Numbered from the stretch's first letter, positions 11,681-20,618 are shown. The stretch is DNA of 35,902 nt from Alphaproteobacteria bacterium (GCA_018830445.1 JAHJSN010000170.1:1-35902), one strand, 5' to 3'. Translations and numbers: made by a program. Notes: generated from the sequence alone by a model not told the origin.

Positions 11681-11956
11681 ATGGCGTCGGATACTGAAGA
11701 CCAGCAGGTGGGCCAATTCGGCACCTGCTGTGATGAGCTGAACCAGGTGATGTCGGGCGAGGAATTCGAACCTCTCATCACGTTGGGCGGCGACGACATC
11801 CTCTATATGTCGGTCGGTCTGATCGACATCGAGGAAGATGAGCCGGGCATGGTCGACCATCCGGTATTCTTCTGCCCGTTTTGCGGTACGAAGGTGCAGG
11901 ACCCGGAAGAAATCCGCGCCCGGCTCGACGCGGCCGATGAAGACGACGACGCCTGA
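11681..11956 (+). CDS. Small acidic protein with a possible four-Cys metal site, inside the atp operon
   Basis: This 91-residue, strongly acidic protein is encoded between atpD and atpC. Adjacent cysteines 16-17 (GTCCDEL) and a CPFCGTK knuckle (Cys65, Cys68) could together bind one zinc. The C-terminus is an Asp-rich tail (ADEDDDA). The strong GGGGAGGG ribosome binding site upstream of ATG 11681 supports expression. It is not an F1 subunit that I recognise, and it does not look like the alphaproteobacterial zeta inhibitor. Its position, 129 bp after atpD and 51 bp before atpC on the same strand, implies cotranscription with the ATP synthase genes. Function unknown. Confidence 0.8.
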   Translation: MASDTEDQQVGQFGTCCDELNQVMSGEEFEPLITLGGDDILYMSVGLIDIEEDEPGMVDHPVFFCPFCGTKVQDPEEIRARLDAADEDDDA

Positions 11957-12007
11957 ACCGATGGGCGTCGTTGCGCCGTGACACGAGATTGATTGAGGTT
12001 GGAGACA

Positions 12008-12406
12008 ATGGCAGGCACGTTCAAGTTCGAGCTGGTAAGCCCCGAGCGCATCTTGATGTCGGTCGATGCCCAGCAGGTTATCGTCCCCGGCGCCGAAGGC
12101 CAATTCACCGTACTCCAGGGTCATGCCCCGGTGATCTCGACCTTGCTGCCCGGCGTCATCCACGTCACGACGGAGGAATTCAAGAAGACGATTTTCGTTC
12201 GCTCCGGATTCGCCGAAGTCACCGCCGACCAGCTCACGATCCTGGCGGAGCGGGCGTTCATCGTCGACGAAGTCGATCCTCGCCATCTCGACGATGAGCT
12301 TGAAGCCGCTCAGCAGGCGCTCGATTCAGCCGATACCGACGATGCCCGCCTGCACGTCACCCGCGCCATCGAGCAGCTCAAGGCACTGATCGGCGAAGCC
12401 GCCTGA
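12008..12406 (+). CDS. atpC: F1 ATP synthase subunit epsilon
   Basis: This 132-residue central-stalk subunit connects gamma to the c-ring and can inhibit ATP hydrolysis. The N-terminal beta-sandwich shows FELVSPERIL, VIVPGAEGQFTVLQGHAP and VRSGFAEV. The C-terminal helical region covers about residues 85-132 (RHLDDELEAAQQALDSADTD onward). ATG 12008 is preceded by GGAGA at 12001-12005; an upstream in-frame GTG/ATG only adds five residues that are not conserved in the family. It is the last gene of the operon, ending 47 bp before a strong terminator. Confidence 0.96.
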   Translation: MAGTFKFELVSPERILMSVDAQQVIVPGAEGQFTVLQGHAPVISTLLPGVIHVTTEEFKKTIFVRSGFAEVTADQLTILAERAFIVDEVDPRHLDDELEAAQQALDSADTDDARLHVTRAIEQLKALIGEAA

Positions 12407-12453
12407 CGTCGGCGGGTTTGCGTCGGTTTCGGTCCGGATCGTCGTTCATCAAC

Positions 12454-12497
12454 AAAAGCCGCGCCGACCTTCATGGTTGGCGCGGCTTTTTCATCTC
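12454..12497. terminator. Strong bidirectional terminator after atpC
   Basis: AAAAGCCGCGCCGACC (12454-12469) pairs with GGTTGGCGCGGCTTTT (12475-12490), with one G-T wobble. A T-run follows on the plus strand and an A-run precedes the stem, so it can stop both the atp operon and the converging minus-strand gene that ends at 12533. Confidence 0.9.
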
Positions 12498-12532
12498 TTG
12501 CCTGAGACCGCAGGCGCGGCCATCACCCGGTG

Positions 12533-12823
12533 TTACTCGGCCTTCTGGAACAGCCCCGTCGTGATGACGAGCTTGTCGGCGTCGGTCGCGTTCATCTGGT
12601 CGAGGTCGCCGTCGGCGCCCATCAGCACGATCGAACACTCATCGCCGCAGACGGCTTCGATTGTCGCACCGGCATCGATCGCCACTTCGGACTGCTGTTC
12701 GCCGACCGTGACGATGACCGTGTAGTTGGTTTCGTCGTTATTGGTGACGCTGAGAGCAGCCGCCGGAGCACAGAGCGCAATGAGTGCAGCCAGGGCAATA
12801 CCTGAACGCATGATCTTGTTCAT
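12533..12823 (-). CDS. Small secreted protein, unknown function
   Basis: This 96-residue product has an N-terminal signal peptide (MNKIMRSGIALAALIALCAP followed by AAA, cleavage after about residue 23). The mature part is of mixed charge with two cysteines in the segment VCGDECSIVL, probably a small disulfide loop, and ends in LVITTGLFQKAE. I start at ATG 12823 because it begins the signal peptide and has GAGG/GGAG just upstream; the longer frame to 12907 adds an unlikely leader. It converges on the atp operon and shares its terminator. Family not recognised. Confidence 0.75.
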   Translation of the reverse strand: MNKIMRSGIALAALIALCAPAAALSVTNNDETNYTVIVTVGEQQSEVAIDAGATIEAVCGDECSIVLMGADGDLDQMNATDADKLVITTGLFQKAE

Positions 12824-13049
12824 CCTCAATATCTCCAAGAGAGGAAACGAGTGCCATATGGCCCCCGGCGCGCACTGCGCGCCCGCGTGAAATAATGCCG
12901 CTCGCAAGTTCTCCGCAAGTACTGCGGCAAAGTATTTATTTGAAGTGCTTCAATAAGCGAAACACGAAAAAAACAGAATCGCGAATACTGGCGCGCGCGG
13001 GTGGAATGCCAAGTAGTCTTGCCGTGCGTTCAAATATTAAACCGCCTGT

Positions 13050-13580
13050 TCAGCCCGTGAGCAGGCCGCGGAACTCATCTAGAACAGCGACATAGACCTC
13101 ACGCTTGAACGGCACGATGAGATCGATGAGTTCCCCATGTGCGGCCCATCGCCAGGCGTCGAATTCGATCTCGTGCGGCGGCGCTGGGTTGATGTTGACC
13201 ACCTCGTCGCTTCCCGAAAAGCGGACCGCGAACCACTTTTGCGTCTGGCCCTTGAACCGGCCGCCCCATTTGCGCCCGGCGACGGTTGATGGAAGTTCGT
13301 AGCGGAACCAGTGACTGGTTTCCGCGATGATCCTGACGTCGGTGGGACCGATGCCGGTTTCCTCGTGCAGTTCGCGCAAGGCGGCGGCCGCAGGATCTTC
13401 CCCCTTGTCGATTCCGCCCTGCGGCATCTGCCACCACAGCTTTGGTCCCGGCGGACTGTTCTTCTTTTTGGAACTGGCTCGGCGCCCGATCCACACCTTG
13501 CCCTCTGCGTTGAGCACCATGACGCCGACGCAGGGGCGATAACCAGGGTGCATGAACGGGCTGGCAACGTCTTTGCTCAA
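13050..13580 (-). CDS. rppH: RNA pyrophosphohydrolase (Nudix hydrolase)
   Basis: This 176-residue enzyme removes pyrophosphate from the 5' triphosphate end of transcripts and so triggers RNase E-dependent decay; related rhizobial proteins are also annotated as dinucleoside polyphosphate hydrolases. The Nudix box GGIDKGEDPAAAALRELHEE (start about residue 55) has all key residues (RELxEExG). YRPCVGVMV near the N-terminus and WWQMPQGG are family hallmarks. I choose TTG 13580 (LSKDVASPFMHPGYRPC) because GGGGGAA lies seven bases upstream. A longer frame starts at 13697, but it would translate through the ctpA terminator, so it is rejected. ATG 13553 is an alternative. Confidence 0.93.
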   Translation of the reverse strand: MSKDVASPFMHPGYRPCVGVMVLNAEGKVWIGRRASSKKKNSPPGPKLWWQMPQGGIDKGEDPAAAALRELHEETGIGPTDVRIIAETSHWFRYELPSTVAGRKWGGRFKGQTQKWFAVRFSGSDEVVNINPAPPHEIEFDAWRWAAHGELIDLIVPFKREVYVAVLDEFRGLLTG

Positions 13581-13653
13581 TTGAGTTCCCCCGGCGCGGT
13601 GAATTGAAAGGGCGGGCAACCTGAAAACACTACGACTTGTTGCGGCCGAAAGG

Positions 13654-13689
13654 TCAAAAAAACAAGGGGCGCCGAAATAAGGCGCCCCT
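13654..13689 (-). terminator. Rho-independent terminator of the envC-ctpA unit
   Basis: On the minus strand AGGGGCGCC pairs with GGCGCCCCT (13665-13673 with 13681-13689) around a 7-nt loop. The stem is followed by TTGTTTTTTT (complement of 13654-13664). It sits 34 bp after the ctpA stop and upstream of rppH, which therefore needs its own promoter between about 13581 and 13650. Confidence 0.9.
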
Positions 13690-13722
13690 GGTGTCATTCT
13701 ATCCTGCCTGAAATTGCGGCCA

Positions 13723-15108
13723 TTATGGCTTTGGCTTTTCCTCGTCCGGCTTGGCTGCTCCGGCCTCGGTTTCGGGCTGTTTCTCTTCGGTTTCTTCCTT
13801 GGCCTTCGGTGGCGGTGCCGTCACCTTGCCGCGAACGAAGTTGAGCGCGAACTGAAGCTGGGTGTCCTTCTCCGGCTCTTTCGGAACATAGGCGGACGAA
13901 CCCGATTCTTCCTCTTCCACGTCCTTGTTCTTCAGGTGGCCGCGCAGGCTTGCTTCCCCGCGCGGTTTCGGCGGCGTTTTGTCCTTGAGTTCGTCGGGCA
14001 GCTCCTGCTCGATCAGGATATCCGGATCGATGCCCTTCGCCTGGATCGAACGGTTGCGCGGCGTGTAGTAGCGCGCCGTGGTCAGCCGGATCGCCCCGTT
14101 GGTGCCGAGCGGGATGATCGTTTGCACCGAACCCTTGCCGAACGAGCGCGTGCCGACGATGGTGGCCCGCTCATGGTCCTGCAAGGCGCCGGCGACGATC
14201 TCCGAAGCCGAGGCCGATCCGCCGTTGATCAGGACCACGACTTTCTTTCCGTCGGTCAGGTCGCCGCGCCGCGCCGAGCTTCGCTGGGTTTCCTCGCTGT
14301 TGCGCCCCTTGGTGATGACGATGGCGCCCTGGTCGAGGAAATCGTCGGAAACCGAAATCGCCTGGTCAAGCAGCCCGCCGGGGTTGTTTCTCAGGTCGAT
14401 GACGTAGCCTTTCAGCTTGTCGTCGCCGATGTCCTTGCGCAGGTCCTTGACCGCCTTCGTCAGGTTTGCATGGGTTTGTTCGTTGAAGGTCGTCAGCTTG
14501 ATGTAGGCGACATCGTCCTCGACCCGCGCCTTGACCGGATTGATGCGGATCACGTCGCGCACAATCTTGATCTCGATCGGCTCTTCCTGGCCCTTGCGCA
14601 CGACCGTCAGGATGATCGGCGTATCGACCGGTCCGCGCATTTTCTTGACCGCGTCTTCAAGCGACATGCCGACGATCGACTCGCCGTCGAGCATCGTGAT
14701 CAGGTCATTCGCCTGGACGCCGGCACGCGCCGCCGGCGTGTCGTCGATCGGCGCCACCACCTTGACGACCTGGTCTTCCATGGTGACTTCGATACCCAGT
14801 CCGCCGAATTCGCCGCGCGTTTGCACCTGCATGTCGCTGAAGCTTTCCGCCGACAGGTAGGCCGAGTGAGGATCGAGCGCGCTCAGCATGCCGTTGATGG
14901 CATTCTTGATCAGCTTCGAATCGTCGGGCTTCTCGACGTAGTCGGAACGAACCCGCTCCAGCACATCGCCAAAAAGGTCGAGTTGCCGGTAGAGGCTGGT
15001 ATTCGGCGAGGTCGCCGAATAGGTCTGCGAAACGTTGAGCAACGTTGTCGCTCCGGCGAGTGCCGTCATGAACAGGAAAGTCCAGAACGCAAAGTCGGTC
15101 TTGCGCAT
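13723..15108 (-). CDS. ctpA: Carboxy-terminal processing protease (S41 family, periplasmic)
   Basis: This 461-residue serine protease with a Ser/Lys dyad has an N-terminal signal anchor (FAFWTFLFMTALAGATTLL, about residues 6-24). A PDZ domain spans roughly residues 95-180 (GEFGGLGIEVTMEDQVVKVV). In the catalytic core, NGGSASASEI gives Ser300 and SFGKGSV gives Lys325, the expected 25-residue spacing. The C-terminal tail is rich in Pro, Lys and Glu (about residues 400-461). I start at ATG 15108, which has GAGGGTGA upstream; an in-frame start at 15144 would overlap envC by 28 bp. It is cotranscribed with envC. Known substrates of relatives include peptidoglycan hydrolases. Confidence 0.94.
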   Translation of the reverse strand: MRKTDFAFWTFLFMTALAGATTLLNVSQTYSATSPNTSLYRQLDLFGDVLERVRSDYVEKPDDSKLIKNAINGMLSALDPHSAYLSAESFSDMQVQTRGEFGGLGIEVTMEDQVVKVVAPIDDTPAARAGVQANDLITMLDGESIVGMSLEDAVKKMRGPVDTPIILTVVRKGQEEPIEIKIVRDVIRINPVKARVEDDVAYIKLTTFNEQTHANLTKAVKDLRKDIGDDKLKGYVIDLRNNPGGLLDQAISVSDDFLDQGAIVITKGRNSEETQRSSARRGDLTDGKKVVVLINGGSASASEIVAGALQDHERATIVGTRSFGKGSVQTIIPLGTNGAIRLTTARYYTPRNRSIQAKGIDPDILIEQELPDELKDKTPPKPRGEASLRGHLKNKDVEEEESGSSAYVPKEPEKDTQLQFALNFVRGKVTAPPPKAKEETEEKQPETEAGAAKPDEEKPKP

Positions 15109-15116
15109 AGTCTTTA

Positions 15117-16532
15117 TCACCCTCTTGGGTTGGGGACCCACCATGGAGCGGGATCGATTGGCCGCCCGTCCTTGCGGAATTCCACATAGAGCACGGGAGA
15201 CGTTTCTTCGGAACTCTGTTTCACCGTCGGCGGAGGTTCGTTCATCGTTCCAACCGGTTCGGCGGCAAGGACGAACTGCCCTGGCTGCACATCGATTCGC
15301 GTCATTCCGGCCAGCAACACATGATACCCGCCGCCGGCATTAATGATCAAGAGTTGCCCGTAACTTCTGAACGGGCCTGCATAAACTATCCAACCGTCGC
15401 ACGGAGAAGTGATCTGCGCGGAATGCCGGGTACGGAAAACAATTCCCTTGGAATTCTGCCCGTACTGGGTTTTTTCGTCGTACTTGAGCACGAGATCGCC
15501 GCTGGTCGGGCGCGGCAGCTTGCTTTTGGCAAGGTGAAACGGGATCGCAGGTTCGATCCGAGCCGCGCTGGTCTTTCCGAAGCCGGTTGCGGAGGGAGCA
15601 AGAACCGCAACCTCTATCTCCTTCTCCGGCTCGCGCGGCGGCCCGGGTTTGCCGGCTTCCTTGATCAAGCCGGGATCTTCCTCGACGGGCACGCGTGGCC
15701 GCTCGCCTTGCGCGGTTCCTAGTCGTTCGCGTGAGGCCGCCACGTCGAGTGTCTTTTCAATTTTTTCGTTGTGCGCCTTGATGGCAGGCGGCTCGGCCTG
15801 ATCCAGCTTCTGCATCAATTCGGACAGCGACGTTACGCTCTGCGAGATCTCTGCGGCCGCCGAACGAACCCTGGAAAGTTCGGACTGGCGCTGCGCCAGC
15901 GACGTTTGTTTTTCCGTCATAAGCCCCGATAGGCGCGTCCGCGCATCCACCAGGTTCTGCGTTTCAGCTTTGAGGCGCTGGCTTTCCTGCTCGATCTCCG
16001 TCATGACGCGGACCAACTCATTGAGCTGGTTCGCCAGTGCCATGGCTTGCTTGCTCATGCTCGGGAACGCTGCGGCCAGAAGCATCGCGCTACGCACCAT
16101 GGAAAGCGCATCTTCACGGTGCGTGATCATCACCGGTGGCGGATTGCGTCCCATCCGCTGCAGGATCGCGAGCAGGCCGGCGATCTTGCCATGTTGCTGG
16201 GCGAGCGAGCCGCGAACCAGCTGTTCCTGCGATTTCAGTTCGCCGAGCCGGGCCTCCATGCCCGTCATTCGCGCTTCGCTTTTTTGGATGAGAGCCGCGG
16301 TCTCCAGGAGGCGCGCGTTGAGGCGTTCCCGCTCTTTTTCGAGGTCCTGGAGGCTGACTTCCAGCTCATGCGCCTTGCCCTTCGTCGATTGCAGGCGGCT
16401 GCGCTGTTCTTCGAGCTTCAGGCGGGCTTCTTCTCGCGTCTCTTGCGCCACTCCGGCTCCGGCAAACATCGACACGGCCGCGGCAAGCGCGGCCAAAGGC
16501 AGTGTCGTCGAACGCGAATTGAGACGGCGCAA
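15117..16532 (-). CDS. envC: Murein hydrolase activator EnvC family protein (degenerate LytM domain)
   Basis: This 471-residue periplasmic protein has a signal peptide (residues 1 to about 29, ending AGAGVAQ), long coiled coils at about 30-125 and 170-250, a Pro/Glu linker (about 265-330), and a C-terminal LytM/M23 domain (about 340-465) including QITSPCDGWIVYAGPFRSYG and GGGYHVLLAGM. The zinc-binding His/Asp pattern of active M23 peptidases is absent at the expected places, as in EnvC, which activates cell-separation amidases rather than cutting peptidoglycan itself. The start at TTG 16532 is the best fit to a signal peptide, but its ribosome binding site is weak. It overlaps or abuts ctpA. 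In many Rhizobiales rlmH and rsfS lie upstream; they are absent here. Confidence 0.88.
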   Translation of the reverse strand: MRRLNSRSTTLPLAALAAAVSMFAGAGVAQETREEARLKLEEQRSRLQSTKGKAHELEVSLQDLEKERERLNARLLETAALIQKSEARMTGMEARLGELKSQEQLVRGSLAQQHGKIAGLLAILQRMGRNPPPVMITHREDALSMVRSAMLLAAAFPSMSKQAMALANQLNELVRVMTEIEQESQRLKAETQNLVDARTRLSGLMTEKQTSLAQRQSELSRVRSAAAEISQSVTSLSELMQKLDQAEPPAIKAHNEKIEKTLDVAASRERLGTAQGERPRVPVEEDPGLIKEAGKPGPPREPEKEIEVAVLAPSATGFGKTSAARIEPAIPFHLAKSKLPRPTSGDLVLKYDEKTQYGQNSKGIVFRTRHSAQITSPCDGWIVYAGPFRSYGQLLIINAGGGYHVLLAGMTRIDVQPGQFVLAAEPVGTMNEPPPTVKQSSEETSPVLYVEFRKDGRPIDPAPWWVPNPRG

Positions 16533-16932
16533 GTTTCTTTTGTCCCGGTTCTAGGCGGTTTTCATGGGTCTTATTAAATGATCCAGACGGCGTTTTGGTT
16601 AAGATGTCGCGTTTACGCCCAGGTGTGTAGCGTCCGCTTCTGGCCCGAGCGCTCTACAATGTGTTAACACCGATGTCGCAATGGCTGTGACTTACACTGG
16701 ACCGACAATTGCGGCAATTATTGTGTGCACCGAAGTCTAAATCGATCCGTAATACGGCCAGCGACCCGGCGGCGACTGGTTTGCGCGCGTCGTTTAGCAC
16801 CATTGGGGCGTCACGGTTCTGCCCGTAAGGCTTCGACGACCGGAAAGTTGCCCTGAACCAGGGAGGGGGGAGCGGGGCGTTTCGGTAAGGTTTGACCGTG
16901 GCGCAGGCCCTCCAACCCACCTCGGGAACGAA
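16533..16932. other. Divergent gap between envC and the HIG1 protein gene
   Basis: This 400-bp gap has no convincing gene. It contains a perfect 10-nt palindrome GTGTTAACAC (16661-16670) directly after a TACAAT that could be a -10 box (16655-16660), though no good -35 is seen. A second palindrome, AATTGC-G-GCAATT, lies at 16707-16719. Promoters for both flanking divergent units should lie here. Confidence 0.4.
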
Positions 16933-17121
16933 ATGCAATCAGCTCTCTACTACCTCGCGACCCTGGCGACTCTTTCGGTCCTTGTGGTCCTGTGCATCGG
17001 TCTTTACACGCTGCTCGGCCGCTCGACCGCCAGCCTCAGCCAGAAACTGATGCGCTGGCGCGTCGGGCTGCAGTTCCTTGCGATCCTCCTCATCATCGGA
17101 TTTGTGCTGGTCAACCACTGA
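16933..17121 (+). CDS. HIG1-type twin-transmembrane protein
   Basis: This 62-residue protein consists of two hydrophobic helices (about residues 5-27 and 45-60) joined by a short basic loop (LSQKLMRWRVG). That is the layout and size of bacterial hypoxia-induced-protein (HIG1) domain proteins, which in mitochondria associate with respiratory complexes. The arrangement just upstream of a PduO-type adenosyltransferase, with only 27 bp between, is common in Rhizobiales to my knowledge. Bacterial function is not established. Confidence 0.8.
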   Translation: MQSALYYLATLATLSVLVVLCIGLYTLLGRSTASLSQKLMRWRVGLQFLAILLIIGFVLVNH

Positions 17122-17148
17122 CGACTTCCCCCGGAAGGAACGAGCGAC

Positions 17149-17736
17149 ATGGTCAAGCTCAACAAGATCTATACGCGTACCGGCGATGCCGGAACCACCG
17201 GCCTTGGCACCGGTGAGCGGGTCGCCAAGCATGATCTACGCATTGCCGCCTACGGCACGGTCGATGAAACCAATGCGACGATCGGGCTGGTCCGTCTTCA
17301 TTTGGGAGAACTGGAAGCTGACCGTGTCGTCGATGAAATCCTGGGTCGCATCCAAAACGACTTGTTCGACCTCGGCGCCGATCTATGCGTGCCCGATCGC
17401 GGCGAGGCATTGCCCTACGAACCTCTACACATTACCGAGGATCAGGTCGATCGGCTCGAACGCGAGATTGACCTTCTCAACGCAGAAATGCAGCCTCTGA
17501 AGTCGTTCGTGTTGCCTGGCGGTTCGCCGGCGTCCGCCTACCTGCATCTCTCCCGCACCGTCAGCCGCCGTGCCGAGCGCCTGATGACGGAGCTGGCCAG
17601 TGACCCCGCCGAGCCGGTCAGCGCCGCCGCCTTGAAATATATAAATCGTGTCTCGGACCTTCTTTTCGTCGCCGGGCGCTATGCCAACGGTCGCGGGGAA
17701 GGCGATGTTCTCTGGGTTCCCGGTGCCAATCGATAA
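17149..17736 (+). CDS. Corrinoid ATP:cob(I)alamin adenosyltransferase, PduO type
   Basis: This 195-residue enzyme transfers the adenosyl group of ATP to cob(I)alamin to make adenosylcobalamin. The N-terminal segment KIYTRTGDAGTTGLGTGERV is the ATP-binding signature, followed by KHDLRIAAYGTVDETNA. The C-terminal part has RTVSRRAERLM and YINRVSDLLFVAGRYAN, both conserved. GGAAGGA lies upstream of ATG 17149. Its product is the cofactor of methylmalonyl-CoA and ethylmalonyl-CoA mutases, so it fits with the ccr gene in this window. It is likely cotranscribed with the HIG1 gene upstream. Confidence 0.95.
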   Translation: MVKLNKIYTRTGDAGTTGLGTGERVAKHDLRIAAYGTVDETNATIGLVRLHLGELEADRVVDEILGRIQNDLFDLGADLCVPDRGEALPYEPLHITEDQVDRLEREIDLLNAEMQPLKSFVLPGGSPASAYLHLSRTVSRRAERLMTELASDPAEPVSAAALKYINRVSDLLFVAGRYANGRGEGDVLWVPGANR

Positions 17737-17891
17737 GTATTGTTGCCTTTGTGGCATGAGCGGATTGGTGTGCGACTTCCATGACACTCGCAAGTTGACA
17801 AGGCTCTCCGCGCCACCGACAACGATTTGCTAGTGGTGACGGGCCGCATCGATACCGGTCTCGCCCAACGGTGAAGCCGGAGGCTCAAATC

Positions 17892-18608
17892 GTGTTCATT
17901 CCCGTCCAAGACGACAATCCACTGAAATCGATACCGTTCCAGTTCGTGACCGTCGGCCTGATCGCGCTCAATGTCGTCGTGTATCTGCTCGAAGCGACGG
18001 GCATGGATGAGGGCGTCATATCGAGTTTCGCAGTCCGGCCGGCTGAGTTGTTTCTCGTCAACGTCATCGGCGGCATCTCGCCGGTGACCGTCGATACGGT
18101 TCCGGTTCCTGAAGCCTACACGTTGATTTCATACATGTTTTTCCATGGCGACATATGGCATCTCGCCGGCAACATGGTGTTCCTGTGGGTATTCGGCGAT
18201 AACGTTGAAGACGCGGTTGGACATATCAAATTCCTCATCTTCTATCTCGCCTGCGGTGTCTTCGCGGCCCTTCTCCATGCCTTCATGGTCGCCGATTCGG
18301 CGATGGCCGACGTACCGCTGATCGGCGCCAGCGGCGCTGTGGCAGGCGTTATCGCCGCTTATCTGATGCTGCATCCCCGCGTTCGGGTCTGGGTTCTGGC
18401 ACTGAAGGTCATTCCGCTGCAGATTTCAGCGGCGATTGTGCTTGGGCTTTGGGTGCTCACCCAGGTAATCATGGTGCTCACCCCGGAATTGGGGGACCCC
18501 AACCCGGTGGCTTGGTGGGCCCATATCGGCGGCCTGCTCGCGGGGGCATTCCTCATCTTGATCTTCAAGCGGCCGGGAGTTCCCCTTTTCGATCGCGGTC
18601 TGGCTTAG
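17892..18608 (+). CDS. Rhomboid family intramembrane serine protease
   Basis: This 238-residue polytopic protein has about six membrane segments. Rhomboid hallmarks are HLAGNMVFLWVFGDNVED (oxyanion-side His90 and Asn94), the catalytic GASGAVAG (Ser147) and AHIGG (His211), so the Ser-His dyad is intact. I choose GTG 17892 because GGAGG lies eight bases upstream (17879-17883); an in-frame GTG at 17871 would add seven residues but overlaps that site. It lies 155 bp after the adenosyltransferase. Its substrates are unknown. No zinc-finger extension is present. Confidence 0.92.
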   Translation: MFIPVQDDNPLKSIPFQFVTVGLIALNVVVYLLEATGMDEGVISSFAVRPAELFLVNVIGGISPVTVDTVPVPEAYTLISYMFFHGDIWHLAGNMVFLWVFGDNVEDAVGHIKFLIFYLACGVFAALLHAFMVADSAMADVPLIGASGAVAGVIAAYLMLHPRVRVWVLALKVIPLQISAAIVLGLWVLTQVIMVLTPELGDPNPVAWWAHIGGLLAGAFLILIFKRPGVPLFDRGLA

Positions 18609-18724
18609 GCCGGATTGAGGTGCGGCGTGCCCGCTCTGGTTGAATTGCTGCACTGCGGGCGAAACCGGCTGTCGACCCGGGCAGGCCTGTGGCGCTGCGA
18701 CAACAAAGCCGCGTGCGCTCTCAA

Positions 18725-18753
18725 TTGACGTTCACCTGACAGGCAACTAGGCT
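18725..18753 (+). promoter_or_regulatory. Possible sigma-70-type promoter for etfBA
   Basis: TTGACG (18725-18730) and TAGGCT (18748-18753) are separated by 17 bp in the 278-bp gap before etfB. The -35 is good, the -10 matches only three of six consensus bases, and the predicted transcript would have a leader of about 125 nt. Confidence 0.3.
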
Positions 18754-18886
18754 CCAAGTTCGCAAATGCGAACACATTATAGGCGCGCGCAATCGCTCCC
18801 GTCGCGCGGGCAGCAGCGAACGGGCCGCGAACACGGCCAAAAAGCATGATGAACGGTCGAACAGCATAGCGGAGAATTGAAGGCGG

Positions 18887-19636
18887 ATGAAAATACTCGT
18901 GCCGGTCAAGCGCGTGGTGGACTACAACGTCAAGATCCGGGTTAAGGCCGACGGGTCCGGCGTTGAGCTTGCAAACGTCAAGATGTCTATGAATCCCTTC
19001 GACGAAATCGCCGTCGAGGAGGCTGTCCGCATCAAGGAGCGCGGCGCGGCCGAAGAGGTCGTCGCCGTCACCATCGGTCCGGCCAAGGCCCAAGATACGC
19101 TGCGCACGGCCCAGGCCATCGGCGCCGATCGCGCGATCCACATCGAGACCGATGTCGCCGTTGAGCCGCTCGGCGTCGCCAAGCTGTTGAAGGCCGTAGT
19201 AGAAACCGAGAGACCCGATCTGGTGATTCTGGGCAAACAGGCCATCGACGATGACAGCAACCAGACCGGCCAGATGCTGGCAGCGCTGCTCGGATGGCCG
19301 CAAGGTACTTTTGCTTCGAAGGTCGAACTTGCCGACGGCAAGGCGCTCGTAACCCGCGAAATTGACGGCGGCCTTGAAACGATTTCGGTGTCGATGCCGG
19401 CCGTCGTGACGACCGATCTGCGACTGAACGAGCCGCGCTATCCTTCGTTGCCCAACATCATGAAAGCCAAGAAGAAGCCGCTCGATAAGAAGACGCCGGC
19501 CGACTATGGCGTCGATGTCACCCCCCGGCTCCAAGTGATTAAAACCACGGAGCCGCCTGTTCGCGAAGCTGGTGTCGTCGTTGAAACTGTCGGCGAACTG
19601 GTGGAGAAACTGAAGAACGAGGCGGGGGTACTGTGA
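18887..19636 (+). CDS. etfB: Electron transfer flavoprotein subunit beta
   Basis: This 249-residue small ETF subunit binds AMP. The heterodimer carries electrons from acyl-CoA dehydrogenases to ETF-ubiquinone oxidoreductase. The N-terminus [20 protein letters not shown] and [16 protein letters not shown] are family signatures. [20 protein letters not shown] (about residues 104-123) is the conserved AMP-binding and dehydrogenase-contact region. Its TGA overlaps the start codon of etfA, so the two are translationally coupled. Confidence 0.97.
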   Translation: MKILVPVKRVVDYNVKIRVKADGSGVELANVKMSMNPFDEIAVEEAVRIKERGAAEEVVAVTIGPAKAQDTLRTAQAIGADRAIHIETDVAVEPLGVAKLLKAVVETERPDLVILGKQAIDDDSNQTGQMLAALLGWPQGTFASKVELADGKALVTREIDGGLETISVSMPAVVTTDLRLNEPRYPSLPNIMKAKKKPLDKKTPADYGVDVTPRLQVIKTTEPPVREAGVVVETVGELVEKLKNEAGVL

Positions 19637-20580
19637 TGGCAATTCTGCTGCTGGCTGAGCACGACAACCAAAAGCTCAACGACTCCACCGCCAAGGCGAT
19701 GGCGGCAGCTGCGCAGATCGGCGGCGACATCCATGTCCTTGTCGCAGGCTCCGGATGTCAGGCGGTCGCCGCGTCTGCCGCCAGGTTGGCCGGTGCGGCA
19801 AAGGTCCTCTTGGCCGACGCGCCGCACCTTTCCCACCCGCTTGCCGAAGAACTCGCCGCCCTTATCGTTCCGCTGATGCAAGGGTATGACGCGTTCATCG
19901 CGCCCGCCACCGCCTACGGCAAGAACGTCGCTCCGCGTGTTGCTGCCCTCCTCGATGTCATGCAGGTCTCCGACATCACCAAGGTGGTCGCGCCCGATAC
20001 GTTCGAACGCCCGATCTATGCCGGCAATGCCCTGCAGACGGTAAAGTGCGCCGAACCCAAGAAAGTGATCACAGTCCGCACGGCCGCCTTCAAGTCCGTC
20101 GAAGGCGATGCCTCGGCGCCGGTTGAAACGATCGACGCGCCCGCCGCAGTCGCCAAATCGTCCTTTGAATCAGCCGAGCTTACCAAATCCGACCGTCCCG
20201 AACTCGCCTCCGCCAGGATTATTGTCTCCGGCGGTCGCGGCCTGGGTTCGGGCGAGAACTTCGACAAGCTCATCGCGCCCGTAGCCGATGCACTTGGTGC
20301 TGCCATCGGCGCCAGTCGTGCAGCGGTCGATGCCGGTTACGTGCCGAACGACATGCAGGTCGGCCAGACCGGCAAGGTGGTCGCTCCCGACCTCTATATC
20401 GCCGTCGGGATTTCCGGGGCTATCCAGCATTTGGCCGGCATGAAGGATTCCAAGGTAATCGTAGCCATCAACAAGGATGCGGAAGCGCCAATCTTCCAGG
20501 TCGCCGACTACGGCCTGGTTGCCGACCTGTTCAAGGCACTTCCCGAATTTGAGGCTGAACTCAGAAGCATCAAGAATTAG
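19636..20580 (+). CDS. etfA: Electron transfer flavoprotein subunit alpha
   Basis: This 314-residue FAD-binding ETF subunit has an N-terminal alpha/beta domain ([20 protein letters not shown]) and a C-terminal FAD domain with [52 protein letters not shown] and the final [13 protein letters not shown] chose ATG 19636, which shares its A with the etfB stop (TGATG), over GTG 19633. Only 38 bp separate it from the dehydrogenase gene, suggesting an etfBA-hbd operon, a common order in alphaproteobacteria. Confidence 0.97.
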   Translation: MAILLLAEHDNQKLNDSTAKAMAAAAQIGGDIHVLVAGSGCQAVAASAARLAGAAKVLLADAPHLSHPLAEELAALIVPLMQGYDAFIAPATAYGKNVAPRVAALLDVMQVSDITKVVAPDTFERPIYAGNALQTVKCAEPKKVITVRTAAFKSVEGDASAPVETIDAPAAVAKSSFESAELTKSDRPELASARIIVSGGRGLGSGENFDKLIAPVADALGAAIGASRAAVDAGYVPNDMQVGQTGKVVAPDLYIAVGISGAIQHLAGMKDSKVIVAINKDAEAPIFQVADYGLVADLFKALPEFEAELRSIKN

Positions 20581-20618
20581 CGGAACGGTCGCACCAATGC
20601 TCAAGGGAGCCGCACGTC

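Noticed and set aside
13581-13697. Longer N-terminus for rppH from ATG 13697
   Set aside because: It would translate through the ctpA terminator hairpin and T-run and gives a non-conserved leader; TTG 13580 has a strong ribosome binding site.
13714-15189. 491-codon plus-strand frame opposite ctpA
   Set aside because: Antisense shadow; ctpA is certain and the product is Arg-rich without domains.
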